Shown here piece after piece: positions 21,932 to 32,743 of a DNA stretch of 64,000 nucleotides. Position numbers and translations under genes: made by a program. The stretch spans positions 67,028,365-67,092,364 of the forward strand of contig CM036753.1 in the NCBI GenBank assembly GCA_020796225.1, read 5' to 3'. The first letter of the stretch is position 1. Each line of letters opens with the position of its first letter. Under the pieces are notes generated by a model. The model did not search any database. It was not told where the DNA came from and saw only the letters and a list, made by a program, of their open reading frames with translations. The DNA is from Arion vulgaris (lineage: Eukaryota > Mollusca > Gastropoda > Stylommatophora > Arionidae).

Positions 21932-22091
21932 TCGGTGCCATGGACATCGTAACCCTTCGGTTCGGTGCCACGAACACCGTAAATCTGGGGAATCTGTATC
22001 TTTTTCTGCCATCCCACGGAATTGAACCGGTACACACAGAGGGATAGTCACCCGTAGTCCAACGCGCTACGAACACGCTGGGTAGACGGGC
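21932..22091 (-). mobile_element. truncated SINE family A
   Basis: The reverse-strand copy lacks the GATCCAGAAGCACTT end seen in full copies and starts directly at TCGGTGCCATGGACATCG. The join to the family B-like SINE at 21931/21932 is abrupt. Confidence 0.8.
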
Positions 22092-22670
22092 ATCTAACAT
22101 GATAAAATGAAAGATCATTTTAAATTTCCTGCAGTATGAGAAATTGGAGCCAGCTTGACTGTTGGTGTGGTGTAATAATAACTGTATAGCTAGAAGAATT
22201 CATATATAGAAACTTGTTGGTGTCCGCGGCAGCAAACTGTATTTAAACGGGGGTCCACAGTAATGCAAAGTTTGGGAACCGCTGGTCTACAACATCACGT
22301 GAGTGTGCAACTAAAACGCCATGTTTCCCATCACAACATCGCGCTGCTGCATCGTGTTCTCTCGATGTAAGTAAGATTCACTGATTTAGAAATGTGGGTC
22401 ACAACATCCACTAAAAATAACTCATTGCACTTCATTACATCATTCTTGAGTTGTCAATTGTACCGACCTATATTTATAACGTGAGCACTAATCTGTGACT
22501 ATCAAGTACCACTTGGGATGTGTCAACATAAAGAATCAATTCTGCTAACTTTGCACGCCCAATGTTTTACTAACAAACAATTCGAAACTTGTGTGCTTAA
22601 CGATTCCCATAATTTCTACCAGAACATTCTCTTTAAAAACACACATACATACACATTCATACATATGTGC

Positions 22671-22673
<3 letters not shown>

Positions 22674-22754
<81 letters not shown>
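22674..22754. repeat. (TA)n microsatellite
   Basis: About 80 uninterrupted bases of TA. Open frames of alternating I and Y residues across it are artefacts. It abuts a LINE tail. Confidence 0.97.
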
Positions 22755-22758
<4 letters not shown>

Positions 22759-23349
22759 CCAGGGCAGACCACTGCTCAGATATAAAGATGTCTGCAAAGC
22801 CTCAATGAAAAACTTTTCAATAGGTCCCAGCACATGGGAAAGACTAGCTGATGACAGAGTTGTGTGGAAAGTCAAATTGCGAAAGAGCGCATAGTCTTTT
22901 GAGAAGAGACTTAAGTATTAGCTGAACGACAAGAGAGAAAAGTGAAAACTCAGAAGTTGTCACATTTTTTTTTTTTCGTCCGCTTTCAACTCAGACGAAG
23001 TTTCATCTCTGAAACTGATTTTTGCGTGAAAATCTGTTTTTCCAATTTCTTACAATGGCAGCAGCGTGCACATTGTAAATTACTTTACACTGGCAGCCGT
23101 GTGCTCAATGTACTCGTAATTAGTATTCCCTCGCCATAAAGGCAGATTTTCTCCGACTTCAGAGGTACTCACGTTATCGTCCTGAGTAAGACCAGGGGAC
23201 TCGAACAAATGCCGGACAGTAGGTTCGAACCCGAGCTATGAGGCGTCTCACAGCTAGCAGGCCGAGCTACTATCAACTACTCTAGGCAGTCCCCAGACGT
23301 TGTCACAGTAAAACACTTGCCAATTGACCGTCTGTAAAGATGATAAAGA

Positions 23350-23350
<1 letters not shown>
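22755..23350 (+). mobile_element. LINE 3' end (RPLFRYKDICKASMK family), interrupted
   Basis: Recognisable coding blocks are [20 protein letters not shown] and [12 protein letters not shown]. The non-coding end (22895-22955 and 23308-23350) includes ACTTGCCAATTGACCGTC and a CGTCTNTAAAGACG-like hairpin. A SINE at 22965-23298 splits the tail. Relatives: 25815-26140 minus, 46060-46450 minus and 48118-48340 minus. Confidence 0.75.
22965..23298 (-). mobile_element. 334-bp tRNA-derived SINE, family F
   Basis: On the minus strand it begins GTCTGGGGACTGCCTAGAGT, with an A-box-like TAGTAGCTCGG and a B-box-like GGTTCGAACCT, and ends in a long A run (22965-22976 on the plus strand are T). The duplication GTTGTCACA lies at 22956-22964 and 23299-23307, and removal restores the LINE tail. 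It is the only copy of this family in the window. Confidence 0.85.
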
Positions 23351-23351
<1 letters not shown>

Positions 23352-23413
<62 letters not shown>

Positions 23414-23419
23414 ATATAT
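23352..23419. repeat. (TA)n microsatellite
   Basis: TA run with one CTA interruption, directly after the 3' end of a LINE tail. Confidence 0.95.
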
Positions 23420-23559
23420 ATTCATTGCTAATTGCAGTCTAAACGATATTTTTCATTGCTACTAAGAGTCAATACTGATATATGGATGCCAGTCATGGAC
23501 AATAAATAAACAGATAGAAAAAGCTCTGCATTTCATAGAGATGGGGGTTTAAGAGTACA

Positions 23560-23860
23560 ATGCTAAGAATCAAATAAGCTGCTAATATGACTAATGCTGA
23601 GGTATTGAAAGAAGCCAATGCACACACATAACTTGTTTTGAATATAGGAAAGACACAGTCATCATTTTTCGGACATGTTATGAGAAAAAGAGGTTTAGAA
23701 TACATTGTGACAACCGGTAAAATCAACGGGAGATAAGACAGAGAAAGAAAGAGAAAATTATATTATAAAGTCTGGCTTCATAGCACGGAAGAATGTCAAC
23801 ATTTGAGCTAATAGTGAGCAACAAGGGCATATGTTTGTGGAGGTCCATGATCGCCTGCGT
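23560..23860 (+). mobile_element. degraded LINE C-terminal fragment
   Basis: Plus-strand counterpart of 18541-18834: TCGGACATGTTATGAGAAAA, ACATTGTGACAACCGGTAAA and AGGTCCATGATCGCCTGCG. Frame lesions are frequent. Confidence 0.65.
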
Positions 23861-23989
23861 CTTACACTCTTTGATATGGCACATGATGTTGATATATATA
23901 TATATATATATATATATAAATGTGTTATTATTTTAGTCGTTCTCCATGTTTGGTCCTTTCCTGGAACTCACATGGACAGCGAAAGAAGG

Positions 23990-24140
23990 GGGTGGGCAGA
24001 AATACGCGGAGACGAGATTTAAAGGCAGAGACCAACAATATAAAGAAGAGCTGGAGGTAGCTGCAGGAGATAACTAGAGATAGGAAGACTTGGCATGAGT
24101 TGGTTTAGGGCATATGCCCCAATCCTAGCTTTACAAAAGG
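23990..24140 (+). mobile_element. possible LINE tail remnant
   Basis: AGCTGGAGGTAGCTGCAGGA and ACTTGGCATGAGTTGGTTTA read as a broken 'Q..A.DR..W..LV.GIC'-type end. No longer similarity to the other families was seen. Confidence 0.35.
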
Positions 24141-24444
24141 CATATATATGTTTGTGTGCACGCAGATATACACCCACATACCTACAAACACACACAAGTG
24201 GAAGTGGAGTTGAAGAGTGTTTTGAATAGTTGCATTGAGTTTTAAAAAAAACTCGGCTTGGCAAGTACAATGCTTTGTGACTCATAAAGACATCTGATAT
24301 ATTTATACTAGAAGAGAATGCCAACAGGATAACAATGTTGTTACAGATCTATTACAATCAATATTGTTGTTGTTGTTGTTGTGTGTTGCTACTTGATATT
24401 TATATCTATAAAAATATTCACATTCTAATTCTGTAACACAATGT

Positions 24445-24955
24445 ATCTTCAAAAGCCACCATATTTGTCAATGTGACATTGCAGACAATGCGAGTGCTGA
24501 TGTCTTGGCTAAGGAGGGGGCATTGCCAAAGAGCAAATTAACCAACGCCTGTCTTTTCAGGAGGTCAAAACCCTCATACAGAGAAAATCTGTAGTAGACT
24601 GGAAGACAAACACTGGATATGATTATGGAAAAGACTTCCTCAAAGACCTAAGCAGAACAGACCAGGTCATTATATTTTGACTACGTACCGGACACTGCCA
24701 ACTCAACAAATACTTACATTCACTAGGAATAAGTCAAACAGCTCTCTGTCAGTGTCAACAGGCGGAACAGACATAGAGCATGTCCTGCAAGACGGTTCTC
24801 TCCTATGTGAGCTAAAAAGGATCATGTGACCACACCCAGTTGGCCTAGAAACAAAGCTTTTTATGGAGACCTGACAGACCTGAAGCTGACTGCCCAGTTT
24901 ATAGTCCACAGAAACTAAAACTAAGGCCAGAGCCAGAGATCGCTGAAGAAGAAGT
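24445..24955 (+). mobile_element. LINE RNase H end and tail
   Basis: The first part matches the RNase H end of 28990-29463 (GACATTGCAGACAATGCGAG, GATGTCTTGGCTAAGGAGGG). The rest matches the tail at 7589-7958. Stops and indels are present throughout. It ends at GATCGCTGAAGAAGAAG. Confidence 0.75.
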
Positions 24956-24982
24956 ATTGGTTCCTGTATGCTATTTTACCTG

Positions 24983-24986
<4 letters not shown>

Positions 24987-25037
<51 letters not shown>
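24987..25037. repeat. (TA)n microsatellite followed by (ATA)n
   Basis: A TA run passing into AATAATAATAAT, which is the 3' tail of the minus-strand LINE fragment that follows. Confidence 0.9.
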
Positions 25038-25041
<4 letters not shown>

Positions 25042-25044
25042 ATA

Positions 25045-25411
25045 ATAATAATTCCTCTCGTACCGTTATACGTTACATAGGGCCTGCAAGTAATTTCTCC
25101 ATACCGCTCTGTCCTGGGCAACTCGCTCAATCTCCTCCATGGAACTGAGACCGATATGTCCTGCCTCTCTCAGCAAAGTTCGTTTCAGGGTCTCTCTTTC
25201 TTGAACCCTTTGCATCCCACTTCAATGCCTGCTTTGATATTCTTTGATCATTTCTCCTCAAGGTGTGCCCAACATATCTCCATCTTCTCTTTCTTATAAC
25301 AGTTGTCACTAGTGGTTGACCAGACATTTCTCTGATTTCATCACTTCTTCTGACATCGTTCCATTTTATATTCATTATTTTTCGCAGACATCTATTTTCA
25401 AATGCATTCAT
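25045..25411 (-). mobile_element. LINE 3' end, GHTLRRND family
   Basis: The minus-strand 94-codon frame contains AFENRCLRKIMNIKWNDVRR, RRWRYVGHTLRRNDQRISKQ and ALKWDAKGSRKR, then loses frame in the 'ET.F.ERGR' part. This is the cleanest copy of the start of this C-terminal domain in the window. The (ATA)n tail lies at the plus-strand 25037-25050 side. Confidence 0.8.
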
Positions 25412-25814
25412 ATATATATATATATATTATATATGTTTTTTCTTAGCATCGCGTATGAGCTCAGCCATTAACTCTCCGAATCATCGACACCTATTTGCTT
25501 GTCATGGGCAGAACGTTGATACCCTAAGAGTTCTTTGGAACTTCTCTCTCTCTCTCTCTTCTCTCTTTCTCTTCTCTCATAAGGCCAGATGTCCCACATC
25601 TGCAGCCGTCATGCTCAAATCATGTCACATTCTGAATCCATCTTCTCTGTGGTCTTCCTCTTCTCCACTTTGCGGGTATCCCTTTTTTCTAAAATAATCT
25701 TCTTCAGCCCTCCGTGCCATTTTCTTCATTTAAATAAATAAATAAATCAAGTACCATGCCTGCCGGTGTAGGCGATCATCAGCTTATCTTAATGTTCATA
25801 ACTTATTCTTATAT

Positions 25815-26140
25815 ATATATATATCCTTTTTCGTCTTTACAGACGGTCAATTGGCAAGTGTTTTACAGTGACAACTTCTCAGTTTTCGCTTTTTCTCTCT
25901 TGTCTTTCAGCACATCCCTAAATCTCGTTTCAAAAGATTCTGCGCCCTAGCTCAATGTCGCTTTCCACACAACTCTGTCATCAGGTAATTTTTCCCATTT
26001 GCTGGGACCGATTTAAAAGCTCTCCATTGGGGCCTTGCAAACATCCTTATATCTGAGCAATGGTCCGCCTTGTTGTCTCTTTCCTTCCGAAAGCTCACAT
26101 AACAATCTTTGTTTTAGTATGCAGCAGTTATCCATTCTTC
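25815..26140 (-). mobile_element. LINE 3' end (RYKDICKASMK family), degraded
   Basis: Same order as 46060-46450: CGTCTTTACAGACGGTCAAT, TAGTGTTTTAC-like, ACACAACTCTGTCATCAG, CCCATTTGCTGGGACCGAT and TATCTGAGCAATGGTCCGCC. It is too mutated to read as protein. Confidence 0.65.
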
Positions 26141-26413
26141 TCACATGCTTCTTTTTATAGGCACAGTAAAACCAAGTTCTTATGCGCTATTTTGTAGAAT
26201 AACATTTTGTATTAAGTAGGCTCTAACAACTTCTATTTTAAGTTTCTTATCTTAAACTGTAGAGCACTATTTGATATATCAGAATGTGTAGATTTGAAAG
26301 TTGTCTTTTATCAGTTCACTTTATGTATTTTACACATATAGTAGTTAGGTATTGTTTACTGAACCGACGAAATAGCATTCCGGGCAGACCCATAGTTGCT
26401 CAGTGATGTCGAA

Positions 26414-26727
26414 CCAGATATCGAAGAGTTTGCTCAATGATGGTCTCGGTGGCTTACTGGTTAAACTCAGTATCCACCACCAGATATCGAAGAGTTTGCT
26501 CAATGATGGTTTCGGTGGCTTACTGGTTAAACTCAGTATCCACCACCAGATATCGAAGAGTTTGCTCAATGATGGTTTCGGTGGCTTACTGGTTAAACTC
26601 AGTATCCACCACCAGATATCGAAGAGTTTGCTCAATGATGGTTTCGGTGGCTTACTGGTTAAACTCAGTATCCACCACCAGATATCGAAGAGTTTGCTCA
26701 ATGATAGTTTCGGTGGCTTACTGGTTA
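26414..26727. repeat. 66-bp tandem repeat, 4.8 copies
   Basis: The unit contains CCAGATATCGAAGAGTTTGC, TCAATGATGGTTTCGGTGGC and TTACTGGTTAAACTCAGTAT. Since 66 is a multiple of three, three long frames stay open: plus QISKSLLNDGFGGLLVKLSI, plus MMVSVAYWLNSVSTTRYRRV and minus SKLFDIWWWILSLTSKPPKP. Openness on both strands argues that unit length, not selection, explains them. Confidence 0.93.
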
Positions 26728-26850
26728 AAAAACACTATTCTCATTCTGCTGCCTCTCACCCATCCAGCTTTACTTGCATAATATGTAATTCTAATCTCCT
26801 TAAATCGTTGGATAGATTCAACATTAATTTTAATATATCAACACTACATT

Positions 26851-27085
26851 CAAAACTACATGGCACCAAAGATGAGCTTCAGACAACAGTCGACTTCATC
26901 ATAAGAACGTGTCTAGCCGTATAATCATCAAAACTACATGGCATCAAAGATGAGCTTCAGACAACAGTCGACTTCATCATAAGAACGCGTCTAACCGTAT
27001 AATCATCAAAACTACATATCAAAGATGAGCTTCAGACAACAGTCGACTTCATCATAAGAACGCGTCTAACCGTATAATCATCAAA
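26851..27085. repeat. 78-bp tandem repeat, 3 copies
   Basis: CAAAACTACATGGCACCAAA, GATGAGCTTCAGACAACAGT and CGACTTCATCATAAGAACG recur at 26851, 26929 and 27007 (the last unit is slightly shortened). Confidence 0.9.
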
Positions 27086-28204
27086 ATAGCGATTGCAAAG
27101 AAGAAGAAGAGTGTTCTACGTCGAACAGGTGGTCGTGAAGAGACCAAATAACATCCAACCTCAACTACCCCCGACGATCAATGAGGTTGGTCTAATCCTG
27201 GTCACTCTCTAAGTGCAATCCCTGGACAGTAGATCCACTTTAGTGTCTGGAGGTTCGAAAACCTCAATAAACGACACCCACTCCTACCGCAAGCAAAGAA
27301 TTATATACAAATAACATGAAATGGATCGTGTTAATAGTATTGCTTCTATTTAATGTTTTGGTTCATAATGTGGCTTTTCTGAAAATTTGGATTGCCAGAA
27401 CGGTTTTTCGGATGGCTTTACTCATTTTAGGAGTTAAGGCTTATCTTTAGCGTGGTCAAAATGTCCTGTCACGACATATAAGATAACGATTTATGGTTTA
27501 AAGTTGCTTTATTGCTTCCATTTTACTTGAACATAAGCATTGTTTATGGCAGTAAATATGACCATATCAGGGTTAAAAGCCGATACAACTAGCGACAAAG
27601 TAGCTGAGTCGGTAACCGCACCTTTATCAAGAAAATAGGGAAATGGGGCATATTTATTTGTTATCAGGTGTTATCATGTGATTGGTTGTGCAGGATTGTC
27701 TGGCTAGTCCCATTCTGCAGATAAGGTGGAATATCATGCTGAGTTCTAGCGGCAAGTGTCATAGACAAGTACTTTTAAACACTCCAGAAGCGTATACACC
27801 AAATCATATAGCAGAAATGTATTGCCAAATATCTCAAACATGCGTTATCTTTTGCTGCGAGGTTAGACTGTCTCTTGAAACTACTTGATTCGATTTCCTG
27901 TTTCCTTTTACTATTTCGTTGTTGTTGATGACGAGTGTATTGCAGCTTATCACGACGATCTGGAAAACACAAGCATATTTTTGTTTGACACGTAGTGCAA
28001 AGAGATTTTGTGTACATCATGACTGTAGGAAAAGTTATATAGAAAACACAAACACCGTGTATTACCAAGAGGGATCATTCTGGCCAACTTGACCTCTCTG
28101 CATGAAAGACAGCCATTTTGTATATAATTTACATCCGCCATGTTTTGATTTACTAGGACAGACCTTCGTGCACTGGTACATCAAAGGAAAGAGAATGCTA
28201 TGCT
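27086..28204. other. no recognisable feature
   Basis: AT-rich sequence with short frames only. One of the longer unique stretches of the window. Confidence 0.45.
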
Positions 28205-28545
28205 TGCATTACATCCCGTCTCATCATCATCATCATCATCATCAGATGCCGTGTCGGCTGGCGTAGGCGACCATGGATCTTCACCAATCTCTGTCTCCGG
28301 TGTTTGCTATCATCTCAGATGTTGACGCTCTTCCGCGCTATGACGTCAGGCTATCCACAATTTACTCTCTCTGTCTTCATCTGTCTCGTCTCCCCTCGAT
28401 TTTACAAGTTGTTGCAACGGTGTTCTAACCCTCCATTTCCTATCACATGCCCGAAAAATGATGACTGCCTATTTCTTATATTGATGATAAGCTTTTTCTG
28501 TGTCTTGACCTCATTAAGCACCTCCACCTGACATCCCGTCTACTA
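28205..28545 (-). mobile_element. degraded LINE C-terminal fragment with (TGA)n tail
   Basis: Same family as 18541-18834: the plus-strand CATCATCATCATCATCATCA is followed by GCTGGCGTAGGCGACCATGG, CTATCATCTCAGATGTTGAC and TGCCCGAAAAATGATGACTG. Confidence 0.7.
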
Positions 28546-28689
28546 TGTCAGTTTGACTTTTTTGTGTGTGATAATTGTAATGTATGTCTTCACCTTCTTC
28601 GCCTACCTGCATGAAAGATAGTCGTCTTTGGTATAATTTACAGCCGCCATGCTTTAATTTAAACTTATATAGAAAGTAAGTTCAATGAA

Positions 28690-29465
28690 TTTCTTCTTCT
28701 TCAGCGATCTCTGGACATGCGCTTAATTTACAGTGGATCACAAACTGGGCAGTCAGCTTCAGGTCTGTCAGGTTACCCCAAATCTTAGTTTTCAGGTCGA
28801 CTGGGTGTGGCCACATGTTGCTTATCAGCTCACCCAGTAGAGGACAGTCTTGCAGGATATTCTCTGGTTTCTGTTCCACCTGCTGACACTGGCAGAGAGC
28901 TATTTGACTTATTCCTAGTCTATATAAGTGTTTGTTGAGTCTGCAATGTCCTCTGCGTAGTCGAAATATAATGCCCTGGTCTGTTTTGCTTAGGACTTTG
29001 AGGGAATCTTTTCCATAATCATATCCAGTGTTTGTCTTCCAGTATACTGCAGATTTTCTCTATATGAGGGTTTTGACCTCTTGAAAAGACAGGGTTGGTA
29101 AATTTGCTCTTTGGCACTGCCCTCCTTAGCTAAGACATCGGCACTCTCATTGCCTGCAATGCCACAGTGAGATGGAATCCACTGCAAGTGAATTTCTGCC
29201 TTTTCTGAAAGCTGAGCAAGTTCTTTTTTTAGGTTTTGTACTGTGCTATCAGCGGATTTAGCCCCCAGGGCTTGTATAGCTGACAGTGAGTCTGTAAGAA
29301 ATACCATCTTACCTGCAGGTGCTTGCAGCTTATTCATGTGTTGTGCTGCCATCAGAAGGGCTAAGAGTTCCGCTTTGTAGTTGGAACATGTTCTTCTAGT
29401 AGGGGCCGCTAGAGACACAGTAGTAGCATCTGGGTGCCTAATGTACACTCCTGCTTCCACCATTT
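28690..29465 (-). pseudogene. LINE ORF2 fragment: RNase H domain and C-terminal tail
   Basis: The minus-strand frame 29463-28990 (157 codons) reads as a ribonuclease H domain of the type carried by I/Jockey-like non-LTR retrotransposons. Visible motifs are NYKAELLALLMAAQ (catalytic E), FLTDSLSAIQAL (catalytic D) and HLQWIPSHCGIAGNESADVL (H and final D). It would remove RNA from RNA/DNA hybrids during element replication. After the frame ends near 28990 (KIPSKS), a second minus-strand frame, 28879-28682, continues the tail (ENILQDCPLLGELISNMWPH). The RT and endonuclease are missing, so this is a 5'-truncated dead insert. Two other copies of the tail occur in the window. The domain call is firm; the clade is tentative. 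Confidence 0.88.
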
Positions 29466-29489
29466 ATGGTTGCCTCCAAAGTTAAATGC

Positions 29490-29865
29490 AAAGTTAAATG
29501 CATTTGAAAATAGACGTCTGCGAAAAATAATGAACATAAAATAGAATGAATTCAGAAGTGATGAAATCAGAGAAATGTCTGGTCAACTGCTAGTAACAAC
29601 TGTTATAAGAAGGAGAAGATGGAGATATTTGGGCACACATTGAGAAGAAATGATCAAAAAATACCAAAGCAGACATTGAAGTGGGAGGCAAAGGGTTCAA
29701 GAAAGAGAGAACGACCAAGGAAAACCCTGAAACGAACGTTGATGAAAGAGGCAAGAAATATTGGACTCAATTCCATGGAAGAGATTGAGCGAGTTGCTCA
29801 GGACAGAGAGGTATGGAGAAATTACTTGCAGACCCTATGTAGCGTATAATGGCATGAGAGGAATA
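29490..29865 (+). mobile_element. LINE 3' end, GHTLRRND family
   Basis: The plus-strand frame 29619-29849 has GHTLRRNDQKIPKQTLKWEA, RKRERPRKTLKRTLMKEARN and VAQDREVWRNYLQTLCSV, then stops. This is the best-preserved end of the family here. The sequence upstream (29490-29618) encodes FENRRLRKI- and RRRRWR-like pieces in shifted frames. Confidence 0.8.
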
Positions 29866-29973
29866 TATATAAATATATATACGCTTTAATTTACTAGCAC
29901 AAACCTTTATGCACTGGTACGTCAAACGACAGGGGATACCATGTTTGCAGTATATCCCATCTATGTCATTTTG

Positions 29974-30245
29974 AGAGCCGCTGTAGCGTGGTTGTTAGTG
30001 AACTCGCTTCTCAAGACTGGTGGTCTGGGTTCAGCTCCCGCAATGCGCGTGGAATTTGTCCCGACCGCAACGACTCTCAAATCGACCCAGCCTCAACTGG
30101 GTACCAGACATGCTCTGGGAAAGTAAAGGCGGCCGGCGTGATGCTGACCACATCACCCATCGTGTGCCGACGGTCAATGAAAAATACAGGCCTAACACTG
30201 TATTGACCTATATACCACGAGGTATGAAAGGGTTCCTTTATGTCA
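29974..30245 (+). mobile_element. tRNA-derived SINE, family C
   Basis: A-box-like GTGGTTGTTAGTGAACTCGC, B-box-like GGGTTCAGCTCCC, CCAGCCTCAACTGGGTACCA, GGCCGGCGTGATGCTGACCA, CCTATATACCACGAGGTATG. Nearly identical in order to 36877-37167. Confidence 0.8.
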
Positions 30246-30269
30246 TTTTGACTTTCTTGTCCTCATGTT

Positions 30270-30450
30270 AATGTATTCTTCTTCTTCGATCGTTCTAGGC
30301 CTGTTTTAATCATTCTCATTGTGATATATAAACAGCCAAACATCAGAACGTGATGTACGTGCACCAGCCTTCAGCACCTATTTGAGCTCAGTTGCTTATC
30401 CTTCGGTGGGGTGTTCGTTTTCAGCCAGCTTTTGATTTACTAGGGTGAGC
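30270..30450 (-). mobile_element. diverged SINE family B-like copy
   Basis: A plus-strand TTCTTCTTCG tail is followed by CATTCTCATTGTGATATATA and CAGAACGTGATGTACGTGC. The CATTNTNATTGTGATATATA block is the core of the 59-bp array at 51268, so this variant is close to its likely source. Confidence 0.55.
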
Positions 30451-30720
30451 TTTCCTTAGGGTTCGATCAGCTTTGCCGTATTTTTGGGCTTTGTGATCTA
30501 CGCCGGGACAGGGAGTTACGCTGTTTATGCCCGTTCTGACTGAGAAATATTTCTCGGGGCTTGTAAGCTTATCCTCGTACGGCATCTTACTCGTGTAAGA
30601 CACCGTGTAAAGTATCGGCCTTCGCCAATGTTTAGACCCGAACTTCCTGTCTGATCCGTACATTGTCGGCCTTGCTTTACCGTACATTTTGAGTTTGATC
30701 CGGAGAAGGAACATTCTCAG

Positions 30721-31190
30721 CCTTTTCTAGACGCGCGTTGGTACGTGGCAATTTGCAATTAACCTCGAAAGCACTGGCATGGGGCCGAGTACAAACAATG
30801 TAGAGGGTCGTTTCAGTCGGCGCTATCAGCGTAACTGTGGATTTTGCGCTCGCCGCCATCACCCGCCCCAGTTATTCCGGGGATGTTAGTTACGACTGCA
30901 ATCGAACCTTGCCCGGTTGCCCCAAGGCTGGCAGTTCCGTTTGGCATCACCAACCTCAGTTCTTCCGGGGATGTTAATTTTTAATCGCACAGTACCTTGC
31001 ACGGTTTTCCCAGGGCGGGTAGTTTCGTTATGCACTAAACGCAACTTGTTCTTTGCGCTCGGCAAACCTTGCCCAGTACATGTATCTGCACCAGGCTACC
31101 AATGCGGGGTCAGCTGCAATCTTCTCTCGCACCAACACGAGGGTAGACTTTTATTCGTTACGGTCCTGTCTTATTTATTCTTGCCGACGG
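30721..31190. repeat. dispersed GC-richer repeat H, copy 1
   Basis: GCGCTATCAGCGTAACTGTG, ATTTTGCGCTCGCC, CCCGCCCCAGTTATTCCGG, GATGTTAGTTACGACTGCAA and CCTTGCCCGGTTGCC have counterparts in the same order at 52370-52620. The block is GC-richer than its surroundings. Open frames at 30917-31540 span it, but I recognise no protein. The element class is unknown. Confidence 0.6.
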
Positions 31191-31725
31191 GCTGGCAATG
31201 TTTGCCCCTCCTCAGGGCTTCGAGCTTCGCCCTACGTGGGCATACGTTTGGTCACTGGATGCACCTCTCATCCATGTCTGAGACGTTTCGTTGCTGTTTC
31301 TTTGCGTTCAGGGACTTTGGCAATATCTTGTTGGACATCGGTCAGGAGATGTGTGCGTTTTGCCTGTATGTATCTTTATTGTATTTCCGTAATTGCACTG
31401 CTACCACTACCAGTAGTTTTCTCTCCCCGATCCCTGTCCCTCTTAGCCAGACCGGAACCAGAGTCTGTTTCCAGGGTCACCGCGTGGAGGTTGGGGCAGG
31501 GTCTTGGTTAGCGCGTTTATTTTACGGCTCAATTTGTTAAGCAAATGGAGGTGGGAATTGTGTAATGTTGCGAAAGTTACACAATGTATGAGTGAAACAG
31601 TTCCAAAATAGTACATTACGATATGGACAACTACATACAAGTTATTTTTAAAAAAAATAACAATATTGCAAAACTAAACGGTAAGAATCATAACAGAAGG
31701 AAGGAAGACAGTCCTTTAAAGACTT
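31191..31725. other. unrecognised sequence following repeat H
   Basis: Continues in open frames from copy 1 of repeat H up to about 31540, then AT-rich. It may be part of the same unidentified element. Confidence 0.35.
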
Positions 31726-31862
31726 GGGCGCCCTTGTGTTGCCAAGGGAGCAAAGAATCGTACCACTGCAACCTACAAGGCATGTCGTAAAAGCGACTGA
31801 TGTAGGACCTAGGAAGCTACCCTAGTAAATAAAAAGCATCGCAGAAATTGAATGTGCTGGCG
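31725..31862 (+). mobile_element. truncated SINE family B, subtype 2
   Basis: TGTGTTGCCAAGGGAGCAAA, CTACAAGGCATGTCGTAAA and GAAGCTACCCTAGTAAATAA. The copy stops at AATGTGCTGGC and lacks the 3' half. Confidence 0.6.
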
Positions 31863-32234
31863 GAAACGCCCACGCACATCGTTGTTGACGAATGACTGAA
31901 CGAATGTCGGTGTAAAATAACAATGTCTATTTTGTTGGCATTGTCATTCAAGAGTATCACACAAACTCCACTTTAATTTTATTACAGTGTTTCTTTAGTT
32001 CACAGCTTTTCTTTAATGAAACTGTTAATGTAGTCTAAAATTTAGGTGAAACAGAATTTCAATCACGTCCTGGTTCAGTACATGCAGATTTCTATATTCT
32101 CTCCACGAATACCTTCTGCATTACACATCCATGATATGCATCTCCTGATTCTACACCATTTCTCCTTAATGATCTCTTCATAGAGGGCATGCTCCTTGTT
32201 TGCTTTGATTTATGCATATTACACATTATTTTGA

Positions 32235-32273
32235 TGGGGCCTGGGCCCCACTGGCCCTTAATGACGAGCCGCC
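32235..32273 (+). mobile_element. right end of the CAGTGGCGGCTCGT hAT family
   Basis: GGGGCCTGGGCCCCACTGGC followed by CCTTAATGACGAGCCGCCAC and TG matches the right end of the 9421-9747 element. No left end is found upstream, so this may be a solo or truncated copy. Confidence 0.7.
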
Positions 32274-32526
32274 ACTGACTGTCACCATAATGAAGTCTAT
32301 TATCGTTTCCAGGTCGGAGCAGCTGACCCATAGCTTCTGCCCCCATCTGGCATTATCTGACCTTTTGGATCATTGTATACAGGACAGTCATGTGGGTCTA
32401 GGTTCCGGTTGCACAAGGACATTCGTTTGAGTTGGAAACCCGGATTTCGAAATGTTACAAGAAAAGATAAGCTCAGAAACGACGACATCAGAAGAAGAGT
32501 GGTATCCTTGCCGGTGCTGCAATATA

Positions 32527-32732
32527 TATATATTTTTTCGATCCAGAAGCACTTGAGCTGAAAGCTCTTTGGCTCGGTGTCATGGACATTGTAACCCTTC
32601 GGTTCGGTGCCACGAACACCGTAAATCTGGGGAACCTGTAGCTTTTCTGCCAGTCCGCAGAGTTGAACCCGCACATACAGAGGACTTGTCACCTGTAGTC
32701 CAACGCGCTACGAACACGCTGGGCACGCGGGC
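32527..32732 (-). mobile_element. SINE family A with target-site duplication
   Basis: Full-length reverse-strand copy from TTTTTTCGATCCAGAAGCAC to CGCTGGGCACGCGGG. The 11-bp duplication GCTGCAATATA lies at 32516-32526 and 32733-32743. A small internal difference (GAAAGCTCTTTGGCTC) distinguishes it from other copies. Confidence 0.88.
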
Positions 32733-32743
32733 GCTGCAATATA

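Larger units (their letters stand above)
21507..22284 (-). mobile_element. hAT-like non-autonomous element with SINE insertion
   Basis: The ends CAACGTTTTCCAAACTGGG and CAAAGTTTGGGAACCGCTG are imperfect inverted repeats. They are flanked by a perfect 8-bp duplication GTCTACAA (21499-21506 and 22285-22292). Its relative at 33076-33455 lies in the opposite orientation and lacks the insertion; the shared interior includes AAACATGTATAAAAACAGTG-like and GGTGTGGTGTAATAATAACT. SINE sequences occupy about 21703-22091. No transposase is encoded. Confidence 0.85.

Noticed and set aside
22518..22894. Open frames made of alternating isoleucine and tyrosine
   Set aside because: They are translations of a (TA)n microsatellite.
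26345..26924. Possible 22-residue repeat protein on either strand
   Set aside because: The 66-bp unit is open in two plus frames and one minus frame at once, so frame retention is explained by unit length alone.
30917..31540. 207-codon frame as a protein-coding gene
   Set aside because: It lies partly in a dispersed repeat with a second copy at 52370-52620 in which the frame is not conserved, and no domain is visible.
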